A stretch of DNA of 64,000 bases from Euglena gracilis. Lineage: Eukaryota; Euglenida; Euglenophyceae; Euglenales. The position numbers and the translations under genes were made by a program. The notes beneath the pieces were generated by a model, which was not told the DNA's origin, did not search any database, and was given only the letters and a program-made list of their open reading frames with translations. Each line of letters starts with the position of its first letter. The first letter of the stretch is position 1. Below are positions 1-9,600 of the stretch, one piece after another. The stretch covers positions 25,459,517 to 25,523,516 of the forward strand of contig CP154956.1 of the NCBI GenBank assembly GCA_039621445.1, given 5' to 3'.

Positions 1-214
1 GCAAAAGCCTGCAAGCAACGTACCGCGAGGAGGTCGACAAGTTGAACAACGCCCGGCCAGCTGGAGCAGGCGTTTTTTTAGGTTTAGATTTCGTTTTTTT
101 TTTAGATCCCATGCTGGTTGGTCATTCACTGAAATGGACAACTGTTTGTCAAGAATGTGTGTCAAGAATCGGTCTTTGAACCCATTGTAAGAAAAAGAAG
201 TCTGTCTCCGGCAG

Positions 215-508
215 AAGCGGTTCACGATGCTCCATCAGCCAGTGGCAACGCGGTGGGCATCCCGAGCTGAGTGTCTGCGGTCCCTGATCGCCAACAGGGA
301 GCCCATCGAGCTGACGATGCTGAAGTTACGCAGAGAGTCCTGGGCCAATGACGACTTCCGTCAGATGGGCTGGATTTGGGCGCCCGGCATCTGGATGGAG
401 TTCCAGAGCATGGCGCAGACGCTGGGCCACGTGTCGGCCTTCCTCCACAGTCTGGAGTCCCCGCAGACGACTACCGGGTTCGCCATCCACAAGTACATTC
501 AATTCAGG
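215..508 (+). CDS. hAT transposase internal exon
   Basis: An exactly 98-codon open block starts after a plausible acceptor (ctccggcag, ending at 214) and ends before a plausible donor (GTGTTTTCT at 509). It encodes KRFTMLHQPVATRWASRAE and then LRSLIANREPIELTMLKLRR, ending in HKYIQFR. The TRW motif followed by a leucine-rich helix is typical of hAT transposases just before the catalytic core. The intron call is inferred from splice-like sequence only. Confidence 0.5.
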
Positions 509-1632
509 GTGTTTTCTGGTTTTTCCATGTGTTCAATAACTGTATTTTGGCGGTCATTTGGGCGTTTTTCCGATTTCACATTCCGATTTTGTAATCTATT
601 TTCTGGCCCCTTGGTCCGCTTTTCCAGCCCAGCAACCCCACCCCCTCGGGTCCTTAAAGAGATGTATTGTCAGAACCAGAAGCGGCTCTGGGTATGCTGC
701 GCGGCAGTTTAGAGATGCTACAAGGTGACCTACAAGCAAAGCAGGCCCGGCAAGTTGCCGCGGCTGCCGACCTGCGGGCAGACAATTTTTTAAGCACTGT
801 CCCTGGCCTCCCCAAAAAATTGGAATTTCTCCGCCCCCTGGGTGGGTAAAAAATTGTATGCCTGCGGGACCCCCTCTTCTTCCGCCCGTGGGCGGCAGCC
901 AGCTACCTGCTGGACCCGGGCTGTGTTTTATGTGTGTGCTTGCCGACCCCTGGGGGGGGGGGCATGCCGGGGATCCAAAGATGGCCTATTTTCACAGGAC
1001 CCCCCCCCCCGGGTGTAGTAAACGACAGCCTGGCTGTACCCCCCGCTTCCGAGGTGAGCTGCTGGGTACGCAACGAAAAAGGGACACGATCGCCTTTGTC
1101 ATGGCCGACGGCTGGAACGCGCTTATGCCGGCCGGCACAAAGCCTCCCACATTACCCGACATCGTGAACTTCCTGGAGCTGCGGGACGTCTACGCGGCAG
1201 GGGTCCCGTTGCTGTCCAACCTGCAGCACCCCACTCAGGCTTGTGCTTAGTCTGGGCACACCCACCTGCATCGCCCCCCCCCCCGGGTTTAGATGGCAAG
1301 GTGTATATCTCCCTCTCAAAAAAATGTCAGAAATTTCACTGAAAAGAGCATTTTCTGGGTCGCTTTTCAAAGGAACATCTCCGTGTCAGGGGGGGGGGCG
1401 GGCACTTCCCTTCCATCTCTGCCCCCCCCCCCAACTACGTAAGCACGAGCATGGCCCCGACTGCTGGTGGGCCATGTTCATGGACCAACCCCTGGCCAAG
1501 TTCGCCAGGGGCAGGGTTTTTTTTATTCATTTCAGTTTATCTTTTGTTAACTTGTTTGCCAGATATCCATCACTGCTGGTGTTTCTTTTTTTAAAGGGAT
1601 AAACCGTTTGTTCACTTTGTTCACAACTGCGT

Positions 1633-1770
1633 TGTAACCTGAAGGGGCACCGCAAATTAACCCTGGCGTTGCTGGTGAGCTGCCTGCCTTGTACTACCGC
1701 GTCCGTGGAGCGGGTCTGGTCCATGCTGGGGAGGCACGTCAACAACCGCCCAAAGCTGAACCTCGCCCAT
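1633..1770 (+). CDS. hAT transposase C-terminal dimerisation segment
   Basis: The frame encodes LALLVSCLPCTTASVERVW followed by SMLGRHVNNRPKLNLAH. The pattern P-x-T-x-A-S-V-E-R-x-x-S-x-L-G is the hallmark of the hAT C-terminal dimerisation domain (family form: P..SAS.ERVFS..G.....R..L). This is the strongest evidence that the left end of the window is a hAT element. Downstream the frame runs into G/C homopolymers without a clean end. Confidence 0.65.
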
Positions 1771-2764
1771 GGAGTCACGTGCCGAGTACTTGTGAGTCAG
1801 GGGCAGTCTTGTTTCAAGTCCGGAGCCCCCCTGCAGGCTACAAATTTTTTGAGAATTGCCTTGGACGGGCCCGACTTTCGGTGGGGGGGACCCGGGTGGG
1901 GGGGACCCCCCCCCGGGGAGTCTGAAAAAGAAGCCGACCAACGTGTTTCGTTTTAGTCAGAATTATTTGTCGAAGTCCTGCCTCCCCACCCCCGGGCACA
2001 AATTCCCCCGCTGCGACTCTATGCCGTGGACAGGTTGTTCCGCGAGGTGTTTGTGGCAAGGCAGGGGTTTTTTTAGTGTTGCACCACGCACCCCTGCTGG
2101 GGGGGCTGCGGCTGGAGGGTGGGTTTCGTTTTTTTTGGCTGCAAAAGGGGGTGAAAGAGGGACCATGTTTGCATATTGCATGGCCTTTTCGGGCAAGTGG
2201 TTTGGCCCCGGGCCACCCCCCCCATCCCCCCCCCGTCTTAAAAAAACCCTGTTGCCTACAATGGGCCACGCCTGCGCCTGTGAGGCGGCCTTCCGCCCCC
2301 CCCCTTTCCCTCCCTGTGCCAGTGGCGTGACCACCGGTGGCATGTCCACCATCTATGAAGCACAGCATTCAAAAGCACAGCATTCAAGGTTTTTTGCGTC
2401 TTTTCCGTTGTGTTCGCCGCCCAAAAGTCGGTAATCCGAGGCATTTTTTTGGTGTCATGGCATTCCAAAAGTTTTTTTGGACCTTTTTTTTTTTGGACAG
2501 AACCCAAAACTCGGGGGGGGGGGGGCCATTAGCAAGTTCACTTAATGCAACGCGTTTTCTCAGGGACGGAGTTCCTCCGTGGGCAACAGCAGTCAACACC
2601 ATCCTTTCGGAACCCAACGATTCGGGGTGCCATATGACGGGGGGTGAAGCACGTGGGTTTTCGCCGGACGGCAATATTAATAGTCAATGAAAAACGAACT
2701 TTTCATGGTCCACGAAATTACTTACAAAAGCCGTGAAATTTCATGAAAATTACTTACGTGAAAG
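1771..2764. other. G/C-homopolymer-rich stretch without a recognised gene
   Basis: Runs of 7-12 G or C recur. One block at about 1963-2090 is open and could be another decayed exon of the hAT gene (AQIPPLRLYAVDRLFREVF), ending before CAGGGGTTTTTTT. No terminal inverted repeat of the hAT element could be identified here. Confidence 0.4.
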
Positions 2765-2779
2765 ATTACAGCCTTTGCT

Positions 2780-2892
2780 AGGCCTTTGCAGGCCCAGGGC
2801 CTTTGCAGGCCCAGGGCCTTTGCAGGCCACTGGAGCAAACTGGTGTTGGGGGTGGGCCTTTGCAGGCCCAGGGCCTTTGCAGGCCACTGGGG
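2780..2892. repeat. GGCCTTTGCAGGCC short tandem repeats
   Basis: The partly palindromic motif GGCCTTTGCAGGCCCA recurs five times in two clusters. It is the same core as the 24-bp tandem repeat further right (3158-3300). Confidence 0.85.
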
Positions 2893-3157
2893 TAAAACGG
2901 TGTTATTGAGGGGTTGGGGTGGCAAAATGTTTTTCAATGTCAAGTCAAAACTGCTGCAAAATGTGTCACTGAGGGGTTGGGGTGGCAGAATGTTTTTCAA
3001 TGTCAAGTCAAAACTGCTGTCAAGTAAAACTGCAAAATGTGTCATAAGTTCATAAGCGGTTTGCCATTTGGCATTTCGATTGATCAGAAGTTTGGGATGC
3101 AATGCAAAACACAGAAAAGAAGACACTGGAGCTGAAAGTGGCACTTAATGGTTGGCA
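2893..3157. repeat. Two direct copies of a GAGGGGTTGGGGTGGC block
   Basis: The block GAGGGGTTGGGGTGGC plus about 45 following bases (containing TGTTTTTCAATGTCAAGTC) occurs twice, near 2908 and 2971. No gene is recognised. Confidence 0.7.
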
Positions 3158-3300
3158 GATGGGGGGCCTTTGCAGGCCCAGATGAGGGGGCCTTTGCAGG
3201 CCCAGATGAGGGGGCCTTTGCAGGCCCAGATGAGGGGGCCTTTGCAGGCCCAGATGAGGGGGCCTTTGCAGGCCCAGATGAGGGGGCCTTTGCAGGCCCA
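3158..3300. repeat. 24-bp minisatellite, 6 copies
   Basis: Unit GATGAGGGGGCCTTTGCAGG plus CCCA, repeated six times almost without change. Because 24 is a multiple of three, the minus strand stays open as GPAKAPSS repeats. I regard that as a by-product unless transcripts show otherwise. It lies downstream of a retrotransposon tail and could belong to the head of a further element on the minus strand. Confidence 0.9.
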
Positions 3301-3329
3301 TAAGGTGCCACCAGGGCTGAGCAGCCCAG

Positions 3330-3515
3330 TACGCCACTGACGGCAGCATGTCCAGCTGCAGCAGTACACCAGTACCAGCTTCTGCCTGCACCAGCAGGAC
3401 TTCTTCTGCTGCACCACCAGGAGTTCCTCTGTCTGCACCAGCAGGACTTCAAGGCTGCTTCTGCCTGCACCAGCAGGACTTCAGGACGTCTTCTGCCTGC
3501 ACCAGCAGGACTTGT
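3330..3515. repeat. Imperfect repeats of CTGCACCAGCAGGACTTC
   Basis: CTGC(C/T)TGCACCAGCAGGACTT recurs about five times with variants. On the minus strand it reads as SCWCRQ-type repeats (3084-3470). It lies next to the conserved hairpin at 3532-3581 that also marks the heads of elements A and B, so it may be the 5' region of another, mostly lost element. Confidence 0.7.
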
Positions 3516-3531
3516 AAGTGACTCTCAATGG

Positions 3532-3581
3532 CAATTGAACTCTTGACTTGGATACTTGACCCCACCAGGGGCTTTCAATTG
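3532..3581 (-). other. Conserved hairpin next to element A tail
   Basis: On the minus strand TTGAAAGCCCC-TGGT-GGGGTCAA forms a hairpin with an AAG bulge, bracketed by CAATTGAA and TTCAATTG. The core TGAAAGCCCC-loop-GGGGTC recurs at the heads of elements A (10933-10958) and B (18199-18220). The bracket sequence here differs from that of A, yet both are complementary. This may be the 5' end of a lost neighbouring element or the common insertion target. Confidence 0.55.
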
Positions 3582-3598
3582 TCCGCCATGTATTATGC

Positions 3599-4068
3599 GA
3601 AAAAAAATAGACACTCAGAAAGCGGCCCATGCATGTCAGTCCCGAATACGGTGGTGGGGCGAACCGAGTCCACCGACCAGTGGCACAGCCTACTGGGTTT
3701 CGTCAGAGTTCGAGGGAGGGGGGCTATGTACAGATGGGCGCAGCCCATGGGCAGTGTGGTTGTGTGCGGTGGCAAGGTAGGGGGTAAGGGGGATTAGCAG
3801 TGAGGCCAGTGGGCTTCAAGGCGGTCGTGTAAGTGCCGGAGGTCGACTACTGTTGGTGGAGTCGGAGCCCTTCGGGCAACCTGGTCCGTTATCGGAGATC
3901 ATGTTCACGGCTGCGGGGCAAGGTTGTGGGCGGTTAGGCGGCTTTGTGGGCCACTGTTTGGCGGCTTTGTGGGCCACCGTTTGGTTCTCGGGCCTCGGTT
4001 CCTGTTTCCGGGCGTACCGGTGGCCGGAGGGCGTGATGACGCGATCAGTGCGGAGTCGATGAGGGAGG
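3599..4068 (-). other. Element A 3' UTR
   Basis: About 470 bp between the stop of the endonuclease frame and the terminal T tract. It contains the conserved two-hairpin element (3647-3700) and ends with TTTCTGAGTGTCTATTTTTT on the minus strand, as do the tails of B and D. Confidence 0.7.
3647..3700 (-). other. Conserved 3' UTR two-hairpin RNA element, copy in A
   Basis: Minus-strand CCAGTAGGCTGTGCCACTGG folds as a hairpin (CCAGT/ACTGG plus GGC/GCC, bulged A). It is directly followed by CGGTGG...CCACCG, a second hairpin. The same block is present in four elements here (also 11126-11178, 18290-18341, 19025-19077), including two whose coding parts are strongly diverged. In R2-type elements the RT recognises a structured 3' UTR to start target-primed reverse transcription; that role here is inferred. 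Confidence 0.7.
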
Positions 4069-5412
4069 TCAACGAAGGAAGTGTTTCGGGCGTAGCATCT
4101 GTGCCACTTGGCGGAAGAGGGCCAACGCGATAAGCTGATAGCCTTCGGCCTGTCGTGTGCAACGCACGTCGCCCTGCTCCCACGTAGCGGTCCGTTTCAC
4201 CATTCTGGCCAGTAGTTTGGCACTTTCCGGTCCCACCCCACCCCACGTGCCCATTGCCACAGTGGCGAACGACCAACCGCCGTTGCGACAGGGGACATCG
4301 TATTTGGCGTGTTTCGCTTGCTCCCGCCGCTTAAGGAAGGTTCTCCAGCGTTCCCGGGTCCCGCTTCTCTCCGCAGCTTGCCACCCATGCGCAACGGTCA
4401 GATCGACAGCTGTGGGTTTGCCATCTTGCCAGGTGGCGAGCAATAGATCGGCTGGCCGGAGCGAGGTGTCCGGTTGATTGGGCACCTGAACTTCGCGCTG
4501 CACACTTTGGCCGTTTGCGGACAGGAGGTTAAAAAGGGCGTCCTGGACGGCATTGTGCCTGTTGGCGAAATTGTTCCGGATACAGCAAATCTCATGGTCA
4601 CCGTAGATGTCCGTGGTACTCTGACAGCCTGCACATGTCCCGTTGGCTTCAGCCAGGGGGAGGCCCAGCCACCAGCTCAGACCTAGGCGGTAGTCGGCCG
4701 CGTCAATTGTGGTGTGAAGGGCTTCGTTGGGTGTGGCGACCATCCACCCGTGCCCGATGCCATGCGCTTGCTCCATCAGCCGGGCTTGGTCTCTTGCAGG
4801 GATCCGGCTCAGCAGACCGTCCACCGTGGTCCGAGAGAGCTGGGTCTGCCACCATCGCTGCGAGGTGTCATTACCCGAGCCTGAGGCGAAGGACGCGGTG
4901 GTTAGGAGGCGTTGGCTTTCGGGGTGCTGGGGGCCCAGCGTGGAACAGAGGTCATTGGCGGGTTGCTGACAGACGCGTTCGGACGGGGCAGCGACGTAAG
5001 CCGGGCAAGCAACCTTCTTGTGTCCGTGGGTGTAGTAGTGGCATAAAGCCGCGGTGCGGGCCGCGCCCTGACAGGCGGCGGGGATGCGGAGACCGCAACC
5101 GCCGTCGGAGAGGGGGAGGGCTGCCTGCTGTCGTTGGTCGACGTTGAGTGCTCGGCCAAGGATGTCTTCAAAGGCGGTGAAGATGGTCTCTCCGCACCGA
5201 GCGACTTCTTCTTGGGCCTCATCGGAGTCTGAAGCGCGTAGGAGGTGGTTTACCTTGCACCCATCCAAGCAGGACCGGAGCAGGTGGTGCGCAAGCTGTG
5301 GATCAGAGACAGAGGTGACCAGGTCAGTGGCTTTCTCAATTCGGCCCGTGGCTTCCGCCCAGGCAACTGTCGTGCTTACCGGTGGTGGTTGGGAAGTCAA
5401 CTGGGCAGCCAA
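4069..5412 (-). CDS. Copy A C-terminal part: CCHC finger and restriction-like endonuclease
   Basis: 447-codon frame that continues the RT protein after frameshifts. In order: a post-RT helical region (QLAHHLLRSCLDGCKVNHLL, near residue 40), a CCHC-type finger near residue 258 (CAGC...GDHEICC), then the RLE core RHN...RPADLLLATWQDGKPTAVDL (residues about 275-330), carrying the spaced acidic residues and Lys of the PD-(D/E)xK fold. RLE non-LTR elements use this nuclease to nick the target. The nominal start is not a real initiator: the frame is entered from the upstream RT frame, with an intermediate piece at 5336-5563. Identity with the uninterrupted copy B frame is high. Confidence 0.85.
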   Translation of the reverse strand: MAAQLTSQPPPVSTTVAWAEATGRIEKATDLVTSVSDPQLAHHLLRSCLDGCKVNHLLRASDSDEAQEEVARCGETIFTAFEDILGRALNVDQRQQAALPLSDGGCGLRIPAACQGAARTAALCHYYTHGHKKVACPAYVAAPSERVCQQPANDLCSTLGPQHPESQRLLTTASFASGSGNDTSQRWWQTQLSRTTVDGLLSRIPARDQARLMEQAHGIGHGWMVATPNEALHTTIDAADYRLGLSWWLGLPLAEANGTCAGCQSTTDIYGDHEICCIRNNFANRHNAVQDALFNLLSANGQSVQREVQVPNQPDTSLRPADLLLATWQDGKPTAVDLTVAHGWQAAERSGTRERWRTFLKRREQAKHAKYDVPCRNGGWSFATVAMGTWGGVGPESAKLLARMVKRTATWEQGDVRCTRQAEGYQLIALALFRQVAQMLRPKHFLR

Positions 5413-5514
5413 GGACAGTGATGCCAGAGCCCTCGGTCCAGGGTACCACCTGGAGGTGCTCTCGCCCCGGAATGCGGGCTGCGGCAGGACCCCAGGCCAC
5501 GCATTTGTCCAAAT

Positions 5515-6609
5515 TCAGTTGCACCCCGGTACGTTCGCCCTCAGTCGTAGAAAGTCCAGGCACTTCTGCAACATCGCAGGCTCACCGATCAGCAAGCCGT
5601 CGTCCAGGTACCAGGAAGACCACAAGAGTTCCGCCTGGTGTGCAATTGTTTCAACTATGGTTTGGAGACCCACTGCGAAGCCAATCGGGCCCAAAGGGCA
5701 GCCCTGGTGCGTGCCCCTGGTGGATGGGAAGACCCGTCCGTCGCTGAACAAGTGCGCCGTTTGTCCGTACGCAAACCGCAGGTAGTTGAACAGCGCGGGT
5801 GTGCGCGTTTGCGCTTCTTGGAGCAGCACCGTGCGGTCAAGGGTATTGAAAGCATTCTTCAAATCAACCTGCAAGACCGCCCAGTTGCCCATAGGGTCTA
5901 GCTTCCTGACCAGGTTTTGGGCCGTGATGGCGACGGATTCAGCTGCGTTGGAGACTCCCACCCCAACTTGAAGGGGGCTCAGCCGGGCAACTTGGTCCTT
6001 GGCGGCTCCGGTGTGAAGGAGCGCCTTTCCCACCAAGCGGCGGAGGGTTTCACCCACTGCGATCGGTCTTACCCCGTCATCCTTTTTGCGCAGGGGGGTC
6101 AGGTTGGCGGAGCACCAACTTGTGGCGTGGTCCGAAGGCAGGTTGCCCTCAACCCATGCTGCGGCCAGCAGGCCCAGCGCTGTCAGAAGGCGTGCGCCGT
6201 GACCAGGGCGGCGGACAGCGTCTTGTAAGTGACAGGGGCGCAGACCGGAGGGGCCAGGGGATGATGTGCGTGGGAAGCGCAGGATGGCGTCGCGCAGGAG
6301 CTCCTCCCACCGGATGCGTTGACCGTCCGGGAACGGCGGTAGCTTCCCCGGTAGGTTATTGGGGTTGACTGGCCGACCCGTTGGGTGCAGGTCCTGCAGC
6401 TTGGCCCACACTGCAGGGTCACTGGAGCGGTGCGTTCCCTCGGACAGAAGGACCTGCAGGGCTTTGGCTGGAGCCCCTTCTCCCACCAGAGTGCGGGCGC
6501 GCCGGAGAACAGCGTCGGGCACCGACGAGGGTTCGACGCGCGCTTTTTTGGCAGTGCGTGTCTCCACCGACGAGGGCGGCAGATTCGTGGCCGACCGGAG
6601 CTCTGTCAT
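5515..6609 (-). CDS. Copy A reverse transcriptase segment
   Basis: 364-codon frame with clear non-LTR RT blocks: PGPSGLRPCHLQDA, GVRPIAVGETLRRLVGKAL, motif A VDLKNAFN, motif B THQGCPLGPIGFAVGL and motif C WYLDDGLLIGE with both catalytic Asp residues. The N-terminal part (ELRSATNLPPSSVETRTAKK) aligns with the middle of the copy B frame, so translation originally entered from upstream rather than at this ATG. The frame ends in CLDFLRLRANVPGCN where copy B continues CLDFLRVESERTGVQL, which locates a frameshift near 5540. Confidence 0.85.
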   Translation of the reverse strand: MTELRSATNLPPSSVETRTAKKARVEPSSVPDAVLRRARTLVGEGAPAKALQVLLSEGTHRSSDPAVWAKLQDLHPTGRPVNPNNLPGKLPPFPDGQRIRWEELLRDAILRFPRTSSPGPSGLRPCHLQDAVRRPGHGARLLTALGLLAAAWVEGNLPSDHATSWCSANLTPLRKKDDGVRPIAVGETLRRLVGKALLHTGAAKDQVARLSPLQVGVGVSNAAESVAITAQNLVRKLDPMGNWAVLQVDLKNAFNTLDRTVLLQEAQTRTPALFNYLRFAYGQTAHLFSDGRVFPSTRGTHQGCPLGPIGFAVGLQTIVETIAHQAELLWSSWYLDDGLLIGEPAMLQKCLDFLRLRANVPGCN

Positions 6610-9600
6610 TAGTGTCGGGTAATGGCCCTGGCTGAAGAGGTACGCCTGGAGATGGCTGTGGAAACATCCTCTGCGGCTTCCCGGCCACTGGTCGGGACAG
6701 TGCGCAGGACCAGCTTTGGGAAAGCCATGACGGCAAAGAGAGTGTCACCATTTGGCTTGGTGACATACTCGATGATGGCGTCAGCCATGGTTTCCGTCAC
6801 CTCACGCTGGTTTGCAGCCGGGACGTGGAGGACCGTGTTGGTGCGGCAGAGGAGGATCTCCTGCAGGTTGGCGGGTTGTGGTGGAATAATGAGACGCGGG
6901 GCGTTGATCTGGCGAAGGTCCGAGCCATTGCCGTTACGGTCGATGACCATGGTCGCTGGCACGTCGTCGCCGGGGTGTGCTAGGTCCGGAATAGACTCGG
7001 CCGGTGGTGCGTTCCTGGGACTAGCCGGTGCTGCGCTGCGTTTCTTGCCGACGGTGGGTGCCTGCCGGTCACCTGAGGGTCCGGGGTTGCTTTCGACGTC
7101 GCCGCAGGTCAGAAGACTCCCACGACCTGTCCGGAAGGACCCTAGCCGGTTGTGCAGTGGGCGCGGCTGTGTGGGGTAGGTGTGCAGCGGCGAGGTGCGG
7201 GGGCCGCGTGTCGCCGAAGAGGCCGAAGGTCCTGGGTGGAGGTGGATGTCCCCGCATGTTAGCAGGGATCCCCTGCCTCTCAAGGCTTTGCAGACGTCGC
7301 AGCGTCGAGACGGCAGCAGAGAGCTGCGACAGCAGGACGTCTCACGGGTCACGCGTATTGTCGGTTGACGTGTGAGCAACGAGACGGCGTCATCGCCGTG
7401 CAGGAGGCTGCATCGCACCCACGGCCAATGGGAGCCCTTGCAGAGAGGGCATGGGTCCTCGGGCTGGAAGCGACAATCCCAGAGACCATCGCCCCATAGG
7501 ACGAAATCCCGGCCGCCCACGTTGAGTTCATACGGACGTTCGGGGTCAGAGGCATCGCGGACCCATTCGTTCATGGGGGGCAGATCGTAGGAGGAGAGGT
7601 ACGGGACGTGACGGTGACGCAGTGGCTGGGCAGGAGGAGGCGGGTGCATCAGCCTTTCGGATGACCGCTGCGGACTATAGCGTGGTGGTGGCTCCATGCG
7701 GAGGTAGAGACACCATGTGCGCCAGCGAGGGTGTGGAAGGAGCACAGTGCCGCGGACGCGGAAGAGGGGGGCCTTAGGCAGCGGCGCGGACCGCAAGGCC
7801 GCCGCCTGCAAGTGTGGTAGGGCAGGGGACCATTCTGGAGCCAGGACCACGGCGTGTATACCGTGTTGCAGGCCATGTTGGAGCAGTTGCGGCAGCATGC
7901 AGAACGGCGGGTTCATCCACAGGGCCTCGGGCCGATACCATTGCTGGCGGAAGGCATTCGTGGACTCATCCCAGAAGGAGGCGAACTGGCTGTTGTGCCT
8001 GTCCGCAAAGGCGTCCACCGACGGCCATCTGTCCGGGCTGATACCGAGTTCGTGAAGGCACCACGGCACCCACATGGGGTCCAGCATGTAGTCTGAAAGG
8101 GAGGAGGAAGGTCCTGGCAGGGGGTTAATATCACCGTCCGTCAGGATCGCCTCTCCTCTCCCCGTAGCTGGGTGATCCCCGTAGAAGTCGGGCTCTGCTT
8201 CCAACAGCACTTGGCAGCTGGACTGGTGCTGCAGGCACCAGCCGGCTCCAGACGTGGTAGTGTGAGACCCGCAGAGGGTGCATCGGACGTAGTAGTAGGT
8301 AGGCAGCAAAGGCGCGGGTCGCCCCCCATCAGGGCCCGGCAGGGGCATGTCGGTGAGCCGTATGAGAAACAGGTCACTCATATGGAGGCTGCGTAGGATG
8401 TGCAGGAGGTCTCCAGAGTCCGGTCCCGAAAGGCACCAGGGCCCGGGATTAGACTCAATGTCTCCACATGTCAGCAGGATTTCCCCCCGCCCCTGGAAAG
8501 GCAGCGCGGCACAAGACAGGTAGGGTACACGAGTCGACACCGCCTTGTTCTGGCGGTGATAGAGCACCTCTATGTCCGTCCACGTGCAGCGAAGGCAGCA
8601 CACTTTGTGCAGCCAGGGAGGAGGGTGGTCGGGGGTGTCCGGCCACACTGCCGCGCACGCCACTGGGGGGTAGGGGGCGAGGCGTTTCCTGGGCCCGATC
8701 CGGGGTCGTGGCGGCGATGGGGGAGGTGGTGGGACAACTGGGGGCGGCCGTTTCGGCCGCGCCGGGGGGGGCGACCACTGGAGGCCCTCCTCCCGGAGAT
8801 GGCCCGGGCGCTGGGCATGGAGCGCCTGGGCGAGGCGGATGGCCTCCCCTCTGGTCGGGATGCGGCGAGGGGAGCGGTGCAGCGGCTGGCGCCCTTGCGC
8901 TCTCCAGGGGTGTGCCCCACAAGCGGTGACGGCGCACGAAGTCCAGCTCCCGGCCGTGGAATTCCCACCGCTCGATGAGGAGCAGTAAGGTGCGGGCCGC
9001 CTTTTCCGTCCAGGTCTCCCCCCCTGCCTGCCGCCTGCTCTCCCTCCGAGCCAAAAATTTGGCCCGGAGTTCCTCCCGGGGGGTCCGTCTGCAGGGGCGG
9101 TCTTCTGAGCTCGGGGGGTCTTGTGGGCCTTCCTCCGGGCTTGGGGGAGGGGCTGGCACCGTTTCTTGCCACAACCCGGGCGGCTGTTCGACCCAGCCAC
9201 CGAGGAACGTGGCGCCGTACTCCCACTGAGTACCATCCCAAGCATAGGGAGGCCGAGGGGGGGGGGTGCTGCGAAGATGCGGAAGGGGGCCGAGTTGTTC
9301 CAGCCGGGGTCACTTTCCTGGGCCAGGTCAAGCAGGGAGGCAGGCAGAGGGAACAAGGGGCCCCCAGCCCATCTTTCATCTGCTGCGGGGTCCTCCGTTC
9401 CCCTTTGGGGGGTTGGGCCGGCTTGGGGGTCTCCTCCCTGCTGGCGACGGGCGGGGCTGAGCCTTGGCCCGCCCCCCCCCGCCCACCGAGCTGGGGGTCT
9501 CCTCTCCAGCAGCTGCCGATCTGAAGGGGCTCCCCGGCTCCCCCACTTCAGTTGTATTCGCCTTGGACTGCTCCAGTCCCGGCCCATTTGGGAGGGGGGG

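Larger units (their letters stand above)
215..1770 (+). pseudogene. hAT-family transposase gene, fragmented
   Basis: Separate coding blocks on + together resemble a hAT transposase, the DDE enzyme that cuts and pastes DNA elements making 8-bp target duplications. Visible blocks are 215-508 (VATRWASRAECLRSLI, like the TRWNS segment of the family), 868-925 (FFRPWAAASYLLDP, like the AAYFLDP segment), about 1063-1230 (ending in LPDIVNFLELRDVY), 1444-1513 (DCWWAMFMDQPLAKFARG, like the WW..H..YP.L..LAR segment) and 1633-1770 (C-terminal dimerisation motif). The order matches the family. Gaps are G/C-rich or T-rich and could be introns or decay; they contain stops and long homopolymers, and I cannot build one clean reading frame. 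An upstream block at 3-75 (TYREEVDKLNNARPAG) may be an earlier exon. hAT-like MITEs elsewhere in the window make a functional link plausible but unproven. Confidence 0.6.

Noticed and set aside
2780-3300. CRISPR-like regular repeats
   Set aside because: Units are contiguous without unique spacers, in a eukaryotic context.
3084-3470. Minus-strand frame with GPAKAPSS repeats
   Set aside because: Tandem 24-bp repeat in frame by length; no start context or homologue recognised.
8455-9174. Separate gene overlapping copy A
   Set aside because: It is homologous to the copy B polyprotein (LRAKFLARRESRRQAGGET), so it is the ancestral frame of copy A before a frameshift, not an independent gene.
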